The notes under the pieces are model-generated. The model made no database searches. It was given only the letters and a program-made list of their open reading frames with translations, and had not been told where the DNA came from. From NCBI RefSeq assembly GCF_014196745.1, contig NZ_JACIEH010000001.1:1876704-1940703 (forward strand): DNA of 64,000 bases, written 5' to 3'. A program made the position numbers and the translations under genes. Origin of the DNA: Sphingomonas kyeonggiensis. GTDB lineage: Bacteria > Pseudomonadota > Alphaproteobacteria > Sphingomonadales > Sphingomonadaceae. Positions 19,639-29,300 of this stretch are shown here, piece after piece. The number at the start of each line of letters is the position of its first letter. Position 1 is the first letter of the stretch.

Positions 19639-20585
19639 AGGCGTTCAGCTATGAGCGGGCGCACAGCCCCGCCGAGGCCGCCGCGATCGTCGGCCGCACC
19701 CAGGGCGCCCGCTTCATCGCCGGCGGCACCAACCTGCTCGACCTGATGAAGCTGCAGATCGAGACGCCGACGCACCTGGTCGACGTCAACCATCTCGGGC
19801 TCGATCGGATCGAGGCGACGCCGGAAGGCGGGCTGCGCATCGGCGCGCTGGTCCGCAACACCGATCTCGCCGCCGACAAGCGCGTGCGCAAGGATTATGC
19901 CCTGCTCTCCCGCGCGCTCGTCGCGGGAGCATCGGGCCAGCTGCGCAACAAGGCGACGACCGCGGGCAATCTGCTCCAGCGCACCCGCTGCCCCTATTTC
20001 TACGACACCAACCAGCCCTGCAACAAGCGCAAGCCCGGCAGCGGCTGTGCCGCGATCGGCGGGGTCAACCGCGGCATGGCGGTGATCGGCGCGAGCGAGG
20101 CGTGCATCGCCACCCACCCCAGCGACATGGCGATCGCGATGCGCGCGCTCGACGCGGTAGTGGAAACGGTGCGCGCGGACGGCGCAACCCGCTCGATCCC
20201 GATCGCCGAGTTCCACACGCTCCCCGGCGACACGCCCAATGTCGAGAACAGCCTCGCCGCCGGCGAGCTGATCACCGCGGTGACGCTGCCCAGGCCGGTC
20301 GGCGGCACGCATATCTACCACAAGGTGCGCGACCGTGCTTCCTACGCCTTCGCGCTCGTCTCGGTAGGCGCGATCCTGCAGAAGGACGGCTCCGGCCGTG
20401 TCGCGTTCGGCGGGGTGGCGCACAAGCCCTGGCGGGTAGAGGCAGCCGAGGCGGCACTGGCGCAGGGGGCGAAAGCCGCTGCGGCCATCGCCTTTGCCGG
20501 GGCAAAGCCCACCGAGCAGAACAAGTTCAAGCTGGTGCTGGCCGAGCGCACGCTCGCCGCCGCCATTGCCGAAGCGAGGGCCTGA
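19635..20585 (+). CDS. FAD and 4Fe-4S subunit of aldehyde oxidoreductase (PaoB/YagS-like)
   Basis: Medium subunit, 316 residues, of the molybdopterin-dehydrogenase FAD-binding family. The FAD pyrophosphate loop is [15 protein letters not shown] (residues 25-39), with a second FAD motif at [12 protein letters not shown] cysteine-rich insertion (Cys119, 129, 138 and 157, in RCPYFY, QPCNKR, GSGCAA and SEACIA) matches the extra 4Fe-4S cluster known in E. coli PaoB and absent from ordinary xanthine dehydrogenases. The start overlaps the previous stop by four bases and the large subunit begins four bases downstream. It carries no signal peptide and would ride out with the Tat-tagged small subunit. 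Confidence 0.92.
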   Translation: MKAFSYERAHSPAEAAAIVGRTQGARFIAGGTNLLDLMKLQIETPTHLVDVNHLGLDRIEATPEGGLRIGALVRNTDLAADKRVRKDYALLSRALVAGASGQLRNKATTAGNLLQRTRCPYFYDTNQPCNKRKPGSGCAAIGGVNRGMAVIGASEACIATHPSDMAIAMRALDAVVETVRADGATRSIPIAEFHTLPGDTPNVENSLAAGELITAVTLPRPVGGTHIYHKVRDRASYAFALVSVGAILQKDGSGRVAFGGVAHKPWRVEAAEAALAQGAKAAAAIAFAGAKPTEQNKFKLVLAERTLAAAIAEARA

Positions 20586-20588
20586 GCC

Positions 20589-22781
20589 ATGAAGTTCACC
20601 ACGCCCGCCGGCACCAATCCGATCGATCAGGGCAAGATCGTCGGCAAGCCCACGCCCCGTATCGAAGGGCCGCTCAAGACCACCGGCACCGCCCGCTATG
20701 CCTATGAGCATCGCGACATCGTGACCAATCCTGCCTATGGCTATGTCGTCGGCTCGGCGATCGCCAAGGGCCGCATCACGGGCATCGACCTGCGCGACGC
20801 CAAGGCCGCGCCCGGCGTGCTGGCGATCGTCACCGCCGACAATGCCGGCAAGCTGGGCAAGGGCAGCTTCAACACCGCCAATCTGCTCGGCGGGCCGGAT
20901 ATCGAGCATTATCACCAGGCCGTCGCGCTGGTCGTCGCCGAAACCTTCGAGCAGGCACGTGCCGCGGCGGCCCTGGTCCGGGTCGACTATGCCCGAGAAA
21001 AGGCCGCCTATGACCTCGCCGCCTCGGTGGACAGCGCGGTCAAGGCGGGCGGCAACAACGCCAAGGTCGGCGATTTCGACGGCGCCTTCGCCGCGTCGCC
21101 GGTTCAGTTCGACCAGAAATACACCACGCCCGATCACGCCCATGCGATGATGGAGCCCCACGCCTCGATCGCCGCCTGGAATGGCGACAAGCTCCAGCTC
21201 TGGACGTCCAACCAGATGATCGCCTGGGGCCAGGGCGATGTCGCCAAGACGCTCGGCATCCCCAAGGAGAATGTCCGGCTGATCTCGCCGTTCATCGGCG
21301 GCGGCTTCGGCGGCAAGCTGTTCGTCCGCGCCGATGCGATCCTGGCGGCGCTGGGCGCCAAGGCCGTGGGCCGCGCGGTCAAGGTCGCCCTGCCCCGCCC
21401 GCTGATGTTCAACAACACCACCCACCGCCCGGCGACAATCCAGCGCATCCGTATCGGCACCGGCCAGGACGGCAGGATCAGCGCCATCGCGCATGAGGAA
21501 TGGTGCGGCGACCTGCCCGGCGGCGGCGGCGAGAATTCGGTCGCCCAGACCCGCCTGCTCTATGCCGGCGCCAATCGCCTGATCGGCCAGAAGCTCGCAG
21601 TGCTCAACCTGCCCGAGGCGAATGCGATGCGCGCGCCGGGAGAGGCACCTGGCATGATGGCGCTCGAAATCGCGATGGACGAGATGGCCGAGAAGCTCGG
21701 CCTCGATCCGATCGAGTTCCGCGCGCTGAACGATACCCAGGTCGATCCCGAGAAGCCCGAGCGTCCCTTCTCGCAGCGCCGGCTGATCGAGTGCATGCGC
21801 ACCGGCGCGGACAGGTTCGGCTGGGCAGAGCGCAATGCCAGGCCGGGCCAGGTGCGCGACGGACGCTGGCTGGTCGGCATCGGCATGGCGGCCGCCTTCC
21901 GCAACAACATCAACATGAAGTCCGCCGCGCGCGTGCGGCTCGGCGCCAATGGCGTGGTCACGGTCGAGACCGACATGACCGATATCGGCACCGGCACCTA
22001 CACGATCGTCGCCCAGACCGCCGCGGAGATGATGGGCGTGCCGCTCGACAAGGTGGTGGTGAAGCTCGGCGATTCCAGCTTCCCGATATCGGCGGGCTCC
22101 GGCGGCCAATGGGGTGCGAACAGCGCCACCGCCGGCGTCTATGCCGCCTGCGTCAAGCTGCGTGAGGCGGTGGCGCAGAAGCTCGGCTTCAACTCGGACG
22201 ACGCAGTGTTCGCCGGCGGCAAGGTCCGCGCGGGCAAGCGCAGCGTGCCGCTTGCCGATGCGGCGAAGACGGGCGAGATCGTCGCCGAGGACGTGATGGA
22301 ATATGGCGACCTGGGTCGCAAGTTCCAGCAATCGACCTTCGGTGCGCATTTCGTCGAGGTCGGCGTCGATGCCGCCACCGCCGAGATCCGCATCCGCCGC
22401 ATGCTCGCGGTGTGCGCCGCCGGCCGTATCCTCAATCCGGTCTCGGCGCGCAGCCAGGTGATCGGGGCGATGACCATGGGCGCCGGCGCGGCGCTGATGG
22501 AGGAGCTTGCGGTCGACAAGCGCTTCGGCTTCTTCGTCAACCACGACCTGGCGGGGTACGAGGTGCCGGTGCACGCCGACATCCCCCACCAGGAAGTGAT
22601 CTTCCTCGACGAGACCGATCCCACCACCTCGCCGATGAAGGCCAAGGGCGTGGGCGAGCTCGGCATCTGCGGGGTCGGCGCGGCGGTGGCCAATGCCATC
22701 TACAACGCCACCGGCGTGCGCGTGCGCGACTATCCGGTCACGCTCGACAAGCTGCTCGAAGGGATGCCGGAATACGCCTGA
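20589..22781 (+). CDS. Molybdenum catalytic subunit of aldehyde oxidoreductase (PaoC/YagR-like)
   Basis: Large subunit, 730 residues, which binds the molybdenum cofactor and oxidises aldehydes, probably aromatic ones, to acids. Cofactor-binding motifs include FIGGGFGGK (about residues 237-245) and GQWGANSATAG. The active-site glutamate lies in GVGELGICG near residue 690. Its length matches E. coli PaoC rather than the longer cytosolic xanthine dehydrogenases. It is the last gene of the three-gene operon. No PaoD/XdhC-type cofactor-insertion chaperone is beside it, so that must be elsewhere. The convergent ompW gene ends 44 bases away. Confidence 0.93.
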   Translation: MKFTTPAGTNPIDQGKIVGKPTPRIEGPLKTTGTARYAYEHRDIVTNPAYGYVVGSAIAKGRITGIDLRDAKAAPGVLAIVTADNAGKLGKGSFNTANLLGGPDIEHYHQAVALVVAETFEQARAAAALVRVDYAREKAAYDLAASVDSAVKAGGNNAKVGDFDGAFAASPVQFDQKYTTPDHAHAMMEPHASIAAWNGDKLQLWTSNQMIAWGQGDVAKTLGIPKENVRLISPFIGGGFGGKLFVRADAILAALGAKAVGRAVKVALPRPLMFNNTTHRPATIQRIRIGTGQDGRISAIAHEEWCGDLPGGGGENSVAQTRLLYAGANRLIGQKLAVLNLPEANAMRAPGEAPGMMALEIAMDEMAEKLGLDPIEFRALNDTQVDPEKPERPFSQRRLIECMRTGADRFGWAERNARPGQVRDGRWLVGIGMAAAFRNNINMKSAARVRLGANGVVTVETDMTDIGTGTYTIVAQTAAEMMGVPLDKVVVKLGDSSFPISAGSGGQWGANSATAGVYAACVKLREAVAQKLGFNSDDAVFAGGKVRAGKRSVPLADAAKTGEIVAEDVMEYGDLGRKFQQSTFGAHFVEVGVDAATAEIRIRRMLAVCAAGRILNPVSARSQVIGAMTMGAGAALMEELAVDKRFGFFVNHDLAGYEVPVHADIPHQEVIFLDETDPTTSPMKAKGVGELGICGVGAAVANAIYNATGVRVRDYPVTLDKLLEGMPEYA

Positions 22782-22825
22782 GGCAGAAAGGGCCGACATA
22801 GCCGCCGACCCTTCCCTGCAAAGGT

Positions 22826-23503
22826 TCAGAGCCGGACGCCAAGCCCCAGGCCGAACACCAGCGGGTTGACCTTCACCCGCGTCCGCTGCGTGCCGATCGC
22901 CGTCGTGTCGAGCCGCACATCGGTGCGCATGTCGATGTACTTCACATCGAGATTGAGGAAGACCTTGCGGGTCAGGTCGACGTCCATGCCCGCCTGTGCC
23001 GCCCAGCCGAAACTGTCCGACATGCGCACCCTGGTCTTGCCGACCGCGCCCTGCAGCCCGGCCGATGCCTTCTCGTCCCAGAACACGGTGTAGTTCACGC
23101 CCGCGCCGAGATAGGGCCGCACCTTGCCGCGCGAATTGAAGTGATATTGCGCGGTCAGCGTCGGCGGCAGCACCCAGGTCGAGCCGAGCTTGCCGATCGA
23201 TCCGGTGGTGCCGGTGACGCCCGAGAAGTCGTGCTTCGTGGTCGAGGCGATCAGCTCGAAGCCGATAGCGTCGGTGACCATGTAGGTCGCGTCGATCTCG
23301 GGCATGAAGGCATTGTCGAGCTTCACCTTTTCGCCCGGGAAAGTCGGCTTGATCCCGTTCGACTTCTCGTTCGGCGCCACCAGGATCGTGCGCAGCCGGA
23401 CGAGCACGTCACCCGCCCTGATGCCGGTCTCGTCGTTCGTCTGGGCGCTGGCGGGAATGGCGACCATCAGGCCGGCGGCGGCCAGGGCGATCAGGGTCTT
23501 CAT
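22826..23503 (-). CDS. ompW: OmpW family outer-membrane protein
   Basis: A 225-residue eight-stranded outer-membrane barrel, thought to give a hydrophobic channel for small molecules. The ATG at 23501-23503 follows a near-perfect AGGAGGT site and begins a signal peptide (MKTLIALAAAGLMVAIPASAQ). Family features are an early RLRTILVAPNEKS, FMPEIDATYMVTDAIGFELIAST, a VLPPTLTAQYHF strand and PYLGAGVNYTVFWDE. It ends in Leu (LGLGVRL). In E. coli ompW is induced without oxygen by FNR; here a perfect FNR box lies 77 bases upstream, between this gene and the divergent hemN. Confidence 0.93.
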   Translation of the reverse strand: MKTLIALAAAGLMVAIPASAQTNDETGIRAGDVLVRLRTILVAPNEKSNGIKPTFPGEKVKLDNAFMPEIDATYMVTDAIGFELIASTTKHDFSGVTGTTGSIGKLGSTWVLPPTLTAQYHFNSRGKVRPYLGAGVNYTVFWDEKASAGLQGAVGKTRVRMSDSFGWAAQAGMDVDLTRKVFLNLDVKYIDMRTDVRLDTTAIGTQRTRVKVNPLVFGLGLGVRL

Positions 23504-23579
23504 GAATACCTCCTGTGTTGTCGCGCCAGGAGATGCGCGCCGGCCCGGCCCGCCGCATTGCAGCAACGCAAACCGCGAT

Positions 23580-23593
23580 TTGATCGGTATCAA
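23580..23593. promoter_or_regulatory. FNR box between ompW and hemN
   Basis: TTGAT-CGGT-ATCAA, a perfect FNR consensus palindrome. It lies 77 bases from the ompW start and 35 bases from the hemN start, and the gene for a matching Fnr regulator is the next one after hemN. The regulator's recognition residues (Glu207, Ser210, Arg211) are those that read TTGAT in E. coli FNR. Confidence 0.85.
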
Positions 23594-23627
23594 AGCCCCC
23601 GGGCCGCCGGGCTCGCAGGGAAATGCC

Positions 23628-24950
23628 ATGTGGAATTATCACCCTGAGCTGCTCGCCACGCCGGTGCCCCGCTACACGAGCTTCCCAACCGCGGCGGAGT
23701 TCGGCGACGATGTCGGCCCCGCCGACATGGAGCATGCACTCGCACGGGTGCGGGAGGACGAGCCGGTCTCGCTCTATCTCCATATCCCCTATTGCCACGA
23801 GATCTGCTGGTATTGCGGCTGCAACACCGGCGCGGCCAACCGCACCGCCCGCGTCGCCGCCTATGTCCAGCGGCTGGGGGAGGAGATGGACCTGATCGCG
23901 GCGAAGCTGGACGGGCGCGGCCGAATCGCCCGCATCGCCTGGGGCGGCGGCAGTCCCAATGCGCTCGCTCCTGCGCAGTTCAGTGCGCTGACGCGGCGCC
24001 TGCACGACGCCTTTGCCTGCACCGGCGCTACCGTCTCGGTCGAGCTCGATCCGCGCGGCTTCGGCTGGGAATGGGCCGAGACCTTCGCCCGCAACAAGGT
24101 CACCCGCGCCAGCCTGGGCGTCCAGACCTTCGCCCCGCACATCCAGCGCGCGATCGGCCGCATCCAGCCGACCGAGGAGATCGCCTGCACCGCCGGCCGG
24201 CTGCGGGTAGCCGGCGTGGAGTCGATCAATTTCGACCTGATGTACGGCCTGCCCGGCCAGTTCTCGGAGGACCTCGACGAGACGCTGGAGATCGCCCTGT
24301 CGATGCATCCGGAGCGGCTCGCGGTGTTCGGCTATGCCCATGTCCCGCACCTGCTCCCACGCCAGCGCCGGATCGACGCGACCCGCCTCCCCGGCGCCGC
24401 GGCGCGCTTCGCCATGGCTCAGCAGGCGCATCGCAAGCTCACCGGCGCCGGCTATGACGCGGTCGGCTTCGATCATTTCGCCGTGCCGCACGACGCGATC
24501 GCCCGTGCCACGCGCGCCAGGACGCTGCGCCGCAACTTCCAGGGGTTCACCGAGGACCAGTCCGAGGTCCTGATCGGCCTGGGGGCCTCCTCGATCAGCG
24601 CCTTTCCAGGCGCGCTGCTCCAGAACGAGAAGAATGCCGGCCGCTATCACCTGCGCATCGCCAATGGCCAGCTGGCCACCGCGCGCGGCATCCGGCGCAG
24701 CGCCGGCGACCGCCGCCGCGGGGCGATCATCGAGGCGCTGCTCTGTCGCGGCGAGGCCGAATGCACGGGTGTGCCCGAACTGGTCGATATCCGCGCCCGC
24801 CTGATGCCGTTCGAAGCGCATGGCCTGATCGCCTGGGCCGGCACCCGGCTGCTGCTCGGCAAGGCCGCTCTGCCCTATGCCCGCACGATCGCGGCGACCT
24901 TCGATCCCTGGCGCGCGGCGAGCGCAACGCGCTTCAGCAGCGCCGTTTAG
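23628..24950 (+). CDS. hemN: Oxygen-independent coproporphyrinogen III oxidase
   Basis: Radical-SAM enzyme (440 residues) that decarboxylates coproporphyrinogen III to protoporphyrinogen IX in haem synthesis when oxygen is scarce. The radical-SAM cluster motif is Cys56-x3-Cys60-x2-Cys63 (YCHEICWYCGC). The N-terminal PVPRYTSFPTA is characteristic of true HemN rather than HemW, and GGGSPN is the SAM-binding glycine motif. The C-terminal HemN domain (NFQGFTED, LGASSIS) is complete. The ATG at 23628 is preferred over the out-of-frame ATG at 23623. It is divergent from ompW over a shared FNR box and is followed by fnr 24 bases later, so hemN and fnr are probably co-transcribed. Confidence 0.95.
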   Translation: MWNYHPELLATPVPRYTSFPTAAEFGDDVGPADMEHALARVREDEPVSLYLHIPYCHEICWYCGCNTGAANRTARVAAYVQRLGEEMDLIAAKLDGRGRIARIAWGGGSPNALAPAQFSALTRRLHDAFACTGATVSVELDPRGFGWEWAETFARNKVTRASLGVQTFAPHIQRAIGRIQPTEEIACTAGRLRVAGVESINFDLMYGLPGQFSEDLDETLEIALSMHPERLAVFGYAHVPHLLPRQRRIDATRLPGAAARFAMAQQAHRKLTGAGYDAVGFDHFAVPHDAIARATRARTLRRNFQGFTEDQSEVLIGLGASSISAFPGALLQNEKNAGRYHLRIANGQLATARGIRRSAGDRRRGAIIEALLCRGEAECTGVPELVDIRARLMPFEAHGLIAWAGTRLLLGKAALPYARTIAATFDPWRAASATRFSSAV

Positions 24951-24974
24951 CCCCTCCAGCCGAAAGCGTCCGTC

Positions 24975-25715
24975 ATGCTCACCGAAGGCCTGCTCCAGGA
25001 TCGCACCGATGCCAGCTGCGCCCCCGCTCGCTGCCTCTCCTGCAAGGCCCGGGGCAGCTCGCTCTGCGCGGCGATGGCGGACAGCGAGTTGTCGGCGCTC
25101 CACGCGATCGGCAGGCGCCGCACCCTGCCCGCGGGCCAGGCGTTCAACTGGGCCGGCGATCGCAACAATCATTGCGCCACCGTGGTCGAGGGCATGCTCA
25201 AGGTCACTGCCTCCACCACCGATGGACGCGAGCAGATCGTCGGCCTGCTCTTCCCCGGCGATTTCGTCGGCGAGCTGTTCGAGGAGGATGCGACGCTGAC
25301 CGTCTCGGCGCTGTGCGAGACCGACCTGTGCATCTATCCCCGCGCCGCGTTCGAGCGCACGCTCGAGGACCATCCGCGCATGGAGCGCATGCTGCTCCGC
25401 CGCACCCTGCTGGCGCTCGGCGACGCGCGCGGCCGGATGCTCGCGCTCGGCCGCCGCAACGCCCGCGAGCGCATCGCCGGCTTCCTGCTCGACCTGGTCG
25501 AGCGGACCGGTCACCCCGAAGCTGGCGGCGGCAGACGTATCGCCATCCCGATCAGCCGGGGCGAGATGGCCGATTATCTGGGGCTGACGATCGAAACCGT
25601 CAGCCGCCAGCTCTCGCAGCTCAAGGCGACGGGCATCCTCGCCTTTGCCAAGGGGGATCGCGGCTGCACCGTGCTGCGTGAGGCCAGCCTGCGCGCGATC
25701 GTCAACCCGGCATGA
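24975..25715 (+). CDS. fnrL: Oxygen-sensing Crp/Fnr regulator (FnrL type)
   Basis: A 246-residue global regulator that binds DNA when an oxygen-labile 4Fe-4S cluster is intact. The cluster cysteines are Cys20-x2-Cys23-x7-Cys31 and, by alignment with E. coli Cys122, Cys119 in ETDLCIYP. A cyclic-nucleotide-type beta-roll (residues about 45-130) and dimer helix follow. The helix-turn-helix has ISRGEMADYLGLTIETVSRQ with Glu207, Ser210 and Arg211, matching E. coli FNR residues 209, 212 and 213 that read TTGAT. The C-terminal end overlaps the convergent hemerythrin-like gene by 14 bases. Perfect FNR-type sites stand in front of its neighbours, so it likely controls them. Confidence 0.93.
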   Translation: MLTEGLLQDRTDASCAPARCLSCKARGSSLCAAMADSELSALHAIGRRRTLPAGQAFNWAGDRNNHCATVVEGMLKVTASTTDGREQIVGLLFPGDFVGELFEEDATLTVSALCETDLCIYPRAAFERTLEDHPRMERMLLRRTLLALGDARGRMLALGRRNARERIAGFLLDLVERTGHPEAGGGRRIAIPISRGEMADYLGLTIETVSRQLSQLKATGILAFAKGDRGCTVLREASLRAIVNPA

Positions 25716-26133
25716 GCCCGCGCCGGGCGATCTCGATCCCGCTTTCCTTGAGGGCGATCGCCCTACGGCAACCGTCGAAGAAGCAGCGCAGCATGTAGGA
25801 GAGCTTGCCCACGTCGCGCTCGGCACCCGGCTCGATGCTGCGGCACAGTTCGCTCGCCAAGTCTTCTCCATGCATCCGGTCGAACTGGTGCATCTCGTGC
25901 AGTGCAGAGAGGAATGCCGGCCCCGGCCGATGTGCCAGGGGCAATCCGGCAAACAGGCGTTCTGCCCGGGAGAAATGCAGGACGGTCACACGCTGGATCG
26001 CTTCGCACAACCGCAAGATCTCCTCGGATCGAGGCAAGGCCGGCAATCCGTCGGCGACGGTCTCGAGGTCGTGACACAGGTTGCGCTGCACGGCGTGATC
26101 GTCTTCCAGGGCATCGAAGGCAGAAATGTTCAT
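25702..26133 (-). CDS. Hemerythrin-like (HHE) protein
   Basis: A 143-residue cytoplasmic, probably four-helix protein. Metal-ligand-like residues fall in the expected order for a hemerythrin/HHE domain: His13 in EDDHAVQ, His21 in LCHDLE, His53 and Glu58 in VLHFSRAERLF, and His79, 82 and 88 in ALHEMHQFDRMHGEDL. The spacing is not a textbook match, so a di-iron site is inferred. Such proteins bind oxygen or help in nitrosative stress. An FNR-like palindrome lies 86 bases upstream, consistent with low-oxygen control, and the convergent neighbour is fnr. The start is the ATG at 26131-26133; no strong ribosome site is seen. Confidence 0.6.
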   Translation of the reverse strand: MNISAFDALEDDHAVQRNLCHDLETVADGLPALPRSEEILRLCEAIQRVTVLHFSRAERLFAGLPLAHRPGPAFLSALHEMHQFDRMHGEDLASELCRSIEPGAERDVGKLSYMLRCFFDGCRRAIALKESGIEIARRGLMPG

Positions 26134-26218
26134 GGGCAGATCGAAGGGCGGATAGAGACACGTCGTGATGTGATCTTTCGCATCCCGCCTGATTTATCTG
26201 CATCCCGGCGATCCCCAA

Positions 26219-26232
26219 TTGACGCGCGTCAA
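26219..26232. promoter_or_regulatory. FNR-type palindrome upstream of hemerythrin-like gene
   Basis: TTGAC-GCGC-GTCAA is a perfect palindrome of the FNR/FixK class (TTGAC variant). It is centred about 92 bases upstream of the hemerythrin-like start codon, in the gap after the giant adhesin gene. Confidence 0.65.
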
Positions 26233-26272
26233 ATGTGGCTTTGGCAGAGCAGCGATACGAACTTCAGCCCAT

Positions 26273-26297
26273 GCCCGCCGACGCACCGCCGGCGGGC
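26273..26297 (-). terminator. Hairpin after the giant adhesin gene
   Basis: Perfect 8-base arms GCCCGCCG and CGGCGGGC around a nine-base loop, 13 bases past the stop of the minus-strand giant gene. There is no T tract. Confidence 0.5.
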
Positions 26298-26309
26298 ACT
26301 GTTACGAGA

Positions 26310-29300
26310 TCAGGGCAGCACCGGAGCGGTCGGCAGGTCAGGAATCGCCTGGCCGTAGGTGATCGTCCCCGACGTAACGATCTTGGTGGGATCGTTGCCG
26401 CCATTCTTGTCGTCGAGCTCGTTGGCGTTGGCGCTCGCGCTGGCCGCCAGCTGCTCGACCAGAACCTGGCCGCCGTTCGAGGATTCGAGGTAGATATTCT
26501 GGTTGTTGTAGGTGTTGACGAAACCGTTGCCGGACAGGCTGACCGCGATCTTCGGCTGCGTGCCGCTATTATCCTGCGCGTTGATTATGGTTATGCCACT
26601 GTCGTTCAGAATGTTGCTGATCGTGTTGTTCTGGATCGTGACACTGGTCGTCTTTCCGCCCGTCGGCACGCCGAAGAGCCCGGTGATGACCGAAATGCCG
26701 GCGCCTCCGAGACCTCCGCTCGTGCCGATCTGCTGGATGGTATTTCCCTTGATCAGATAGGTGGCAGTAACCGCGCCTTCATTGCTGATGGAGATGCCGT
26801 TGCCGTTGGTCGATCCCGATTGGGCGACACCGGCGGTTCCGATGATATTGTTGGTGATCGTGCCATTGACCGTGCGAGTGAAGGGCGCGTTGCCGTTCTG
26901 GAAATCGTTGATCGCGGTCGAGCGCGAACCGGTGATGGTGTTGCCATCGATGCGGTAGGTCATCGCGGTCGAGCCCGGCCCGGTCGAGATGTTGATGCCG
27001 TTATTGTTGTTCGTGAACGTCGAGCCGGCGATGTTCGCGTCCATGCTCGTGCCCGAGCTGTCGATGAACAACCCGCTGCCCAAAACCGACGCGGCACCGG
27101 TGAAGCTGCTGCCGGATACGCTGATCCCCATCACCGACGTGCCGGTACCCAGGAAGTTGAACAGATTGCCGTGCGGGCCACTGCCACCGTTGATCGTTGT
27201 GCCGTTAGCGGAGAAGGTTGAGTTCACCACCTGGAAATTGGTGAGCGTGCCGCTCGAGTTGCTGATCTGCACCTCGAACTCGTTGTTGTTCCGGATGGTC
27301 GAGTTGAAGATGCCCGTCGGCCGGGTGCCGGACGAATCCGAGCCGCGGAGATTGACCAGATTGATGCCGGACTCGTCGGTGCCGTTGTCGGTGCCGTTCT
27401 CTTCGATCGTCAGATTGTCGATCAGGAAGCCGTTGACGTTCGAGCCGCCGATCCCGTTACCCCGGTTGTTCCTGACGTTCATATAGGCGAGGCGGACATT
27501 CTCGGTGCCGGTCAGGCTGATGCCGTCGCCCGTCGAGTTCCGGATCGTGCCGCCCGAACCTGCCGTGCCCGTGCCGGTGACGCGCAGGCCGCCCGACGAA
27601 CCGGTGTTGTTGAGCAGGATGCCGTTGGCCGCACCGTTCGACGAGATGCTCTGGAAGGTGACTCCGTTCCCGCCGATATTGTTGTTGATGATCGTGAGCG
27701 CGGTGCCGAGGCCGCTGGAGATGGTGTTGCCCGCACCTTCGACCGTGACCGTGCCGGTGAGAACCCCGGCCGTGGATTGGAAGCCCGCACCGTCGGTGGT
27801 GGTGATCGCCAGGCCGCCGTTCAGGAAGTTGATCGCGCCGGAATTGTTGAGCAGCCGCACCGCGGTATAGGCGCCGGTGCTGAGCGTCTTGGTGCCCGAG
27901 AAGATCACGCTGCCCGAGGCGACATTCTGCACCAGGATGCCGTTGTCGAACCCGCCCGTGGCGCTGATGTTGCCCGAGAAGGTCAGGTTGCCGCCGGAGT
28001 GACCGTCCACGAACACCACATTGCCGCTGGCGGTCTTGGTGATCGAGCTGCCCACGCTGACCGCACCGGTGCCGCCCAGAACATGGACACCATAGGTAGC
28101 GCCGCTGATCGAGCCGCCGGACAGCGTCACGCTGTTGGTGGAGCCGTTGATCTCCACACCATTGCCACCGATGTTGCCGATCAAAATGCTGGTGGCGGCG
28201 AACGATCCGTTGCCCGAGCCGTTGATCTCGATGCCATCGCCACCGATGTTGCCGATGGTCGCGGTGCCGAGACTGACGTTCATCGTCGATCCGCCGCCAT
28301 AGAAGATGCCGTCCGCCGTGGCGCCGGAGGTGCCGGTAATCGATACGGTACCAGCGCTCAGCGTACCGCCGTCGATATTGCTGATGTTGATCGCGGTGCC
28401 GGCAATCGAGCCGGTGCTGGCCAGTGAGTCGAAGTTGATGCCGAGCGCGCTGTTGGCGTTGCCGTTGACGAGGTTGAGGATCTGGCCGTTCTGGGTCGTG
28501 ATGGAGGCGCCGGGACCGTAGACGAGCAGATTGCCCCCGCCGGTGAAGTCGATGCCCTTGCCGGTGCCCGAGGCGACGATGTCGAAGCCGTTGCCTCCGG
28601 CAGCCGAGGAGAAGCTGATCGACGTGGTGCCGTTGTTGCTGAGCGTGACCGCCGTCTGGTTGGCCACCGGCGTGAGCGCGATCGTCGGACCATAGAACGC
28701 GACCGAACCGCTGCTGTTGTTCGAGACGTTGATGCCCAGTGCCGTGTCGGTAAGATTGCCGTTCAGCGCTACGGTGCCACCGGCCATGTTCGTGACCTCC
28801 ACCGAGCGTGCCGTGGTGCCGCTGGTGGCAATGGTGCCGTTGTAGGTGAGCGACAGGCTGCCGCCATCGACATCGATGCCGCGGTTGGTCGCGGTGATCG
28901 CGCCGGCAGTGATGTCGATCGAGCCATTGAGCGTGCCCGCCGTCCGGCTGATCAGGATGCCGTTCGTCGGCGATGCGCCGCCGGTGTTCCTGGCATCCAC
29001 GAAGCGCAGGTTCAACGTCGTCGTCGCTGCGGTTGCATTGCTGATGTCGAACAAGGTGCCGGAGCCGGTGGCGATCCGGTTGAAGTTGCTGTTGTTGTGC
29101 AGCACGTTGAAGATACCGCCGCCCGACATGGTGATGGCGGTGCCACTCGTCGTGGTGATGAACAGGTCCTGGGAATTGTCGGTCGGGCTGAACTCGATCG
29201 TCCCGCCCGCATTGGCGCTCAGAACCAGTGCGTTGTTCGCCTGGGTGGACAGCGTGGTCTGGCCGGTGAACCTGATCGTGCCGCCATTGCTGTTGCTCAG

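Noticed and set aside
19584..22799. A 1,071-codon minus-strand frame opposite the aldehyde oxidoreductase operon
   Set aside because: All three plus-strand subunits are full-length with cofactor motifs; the antisense frame is a high-GC shadow.
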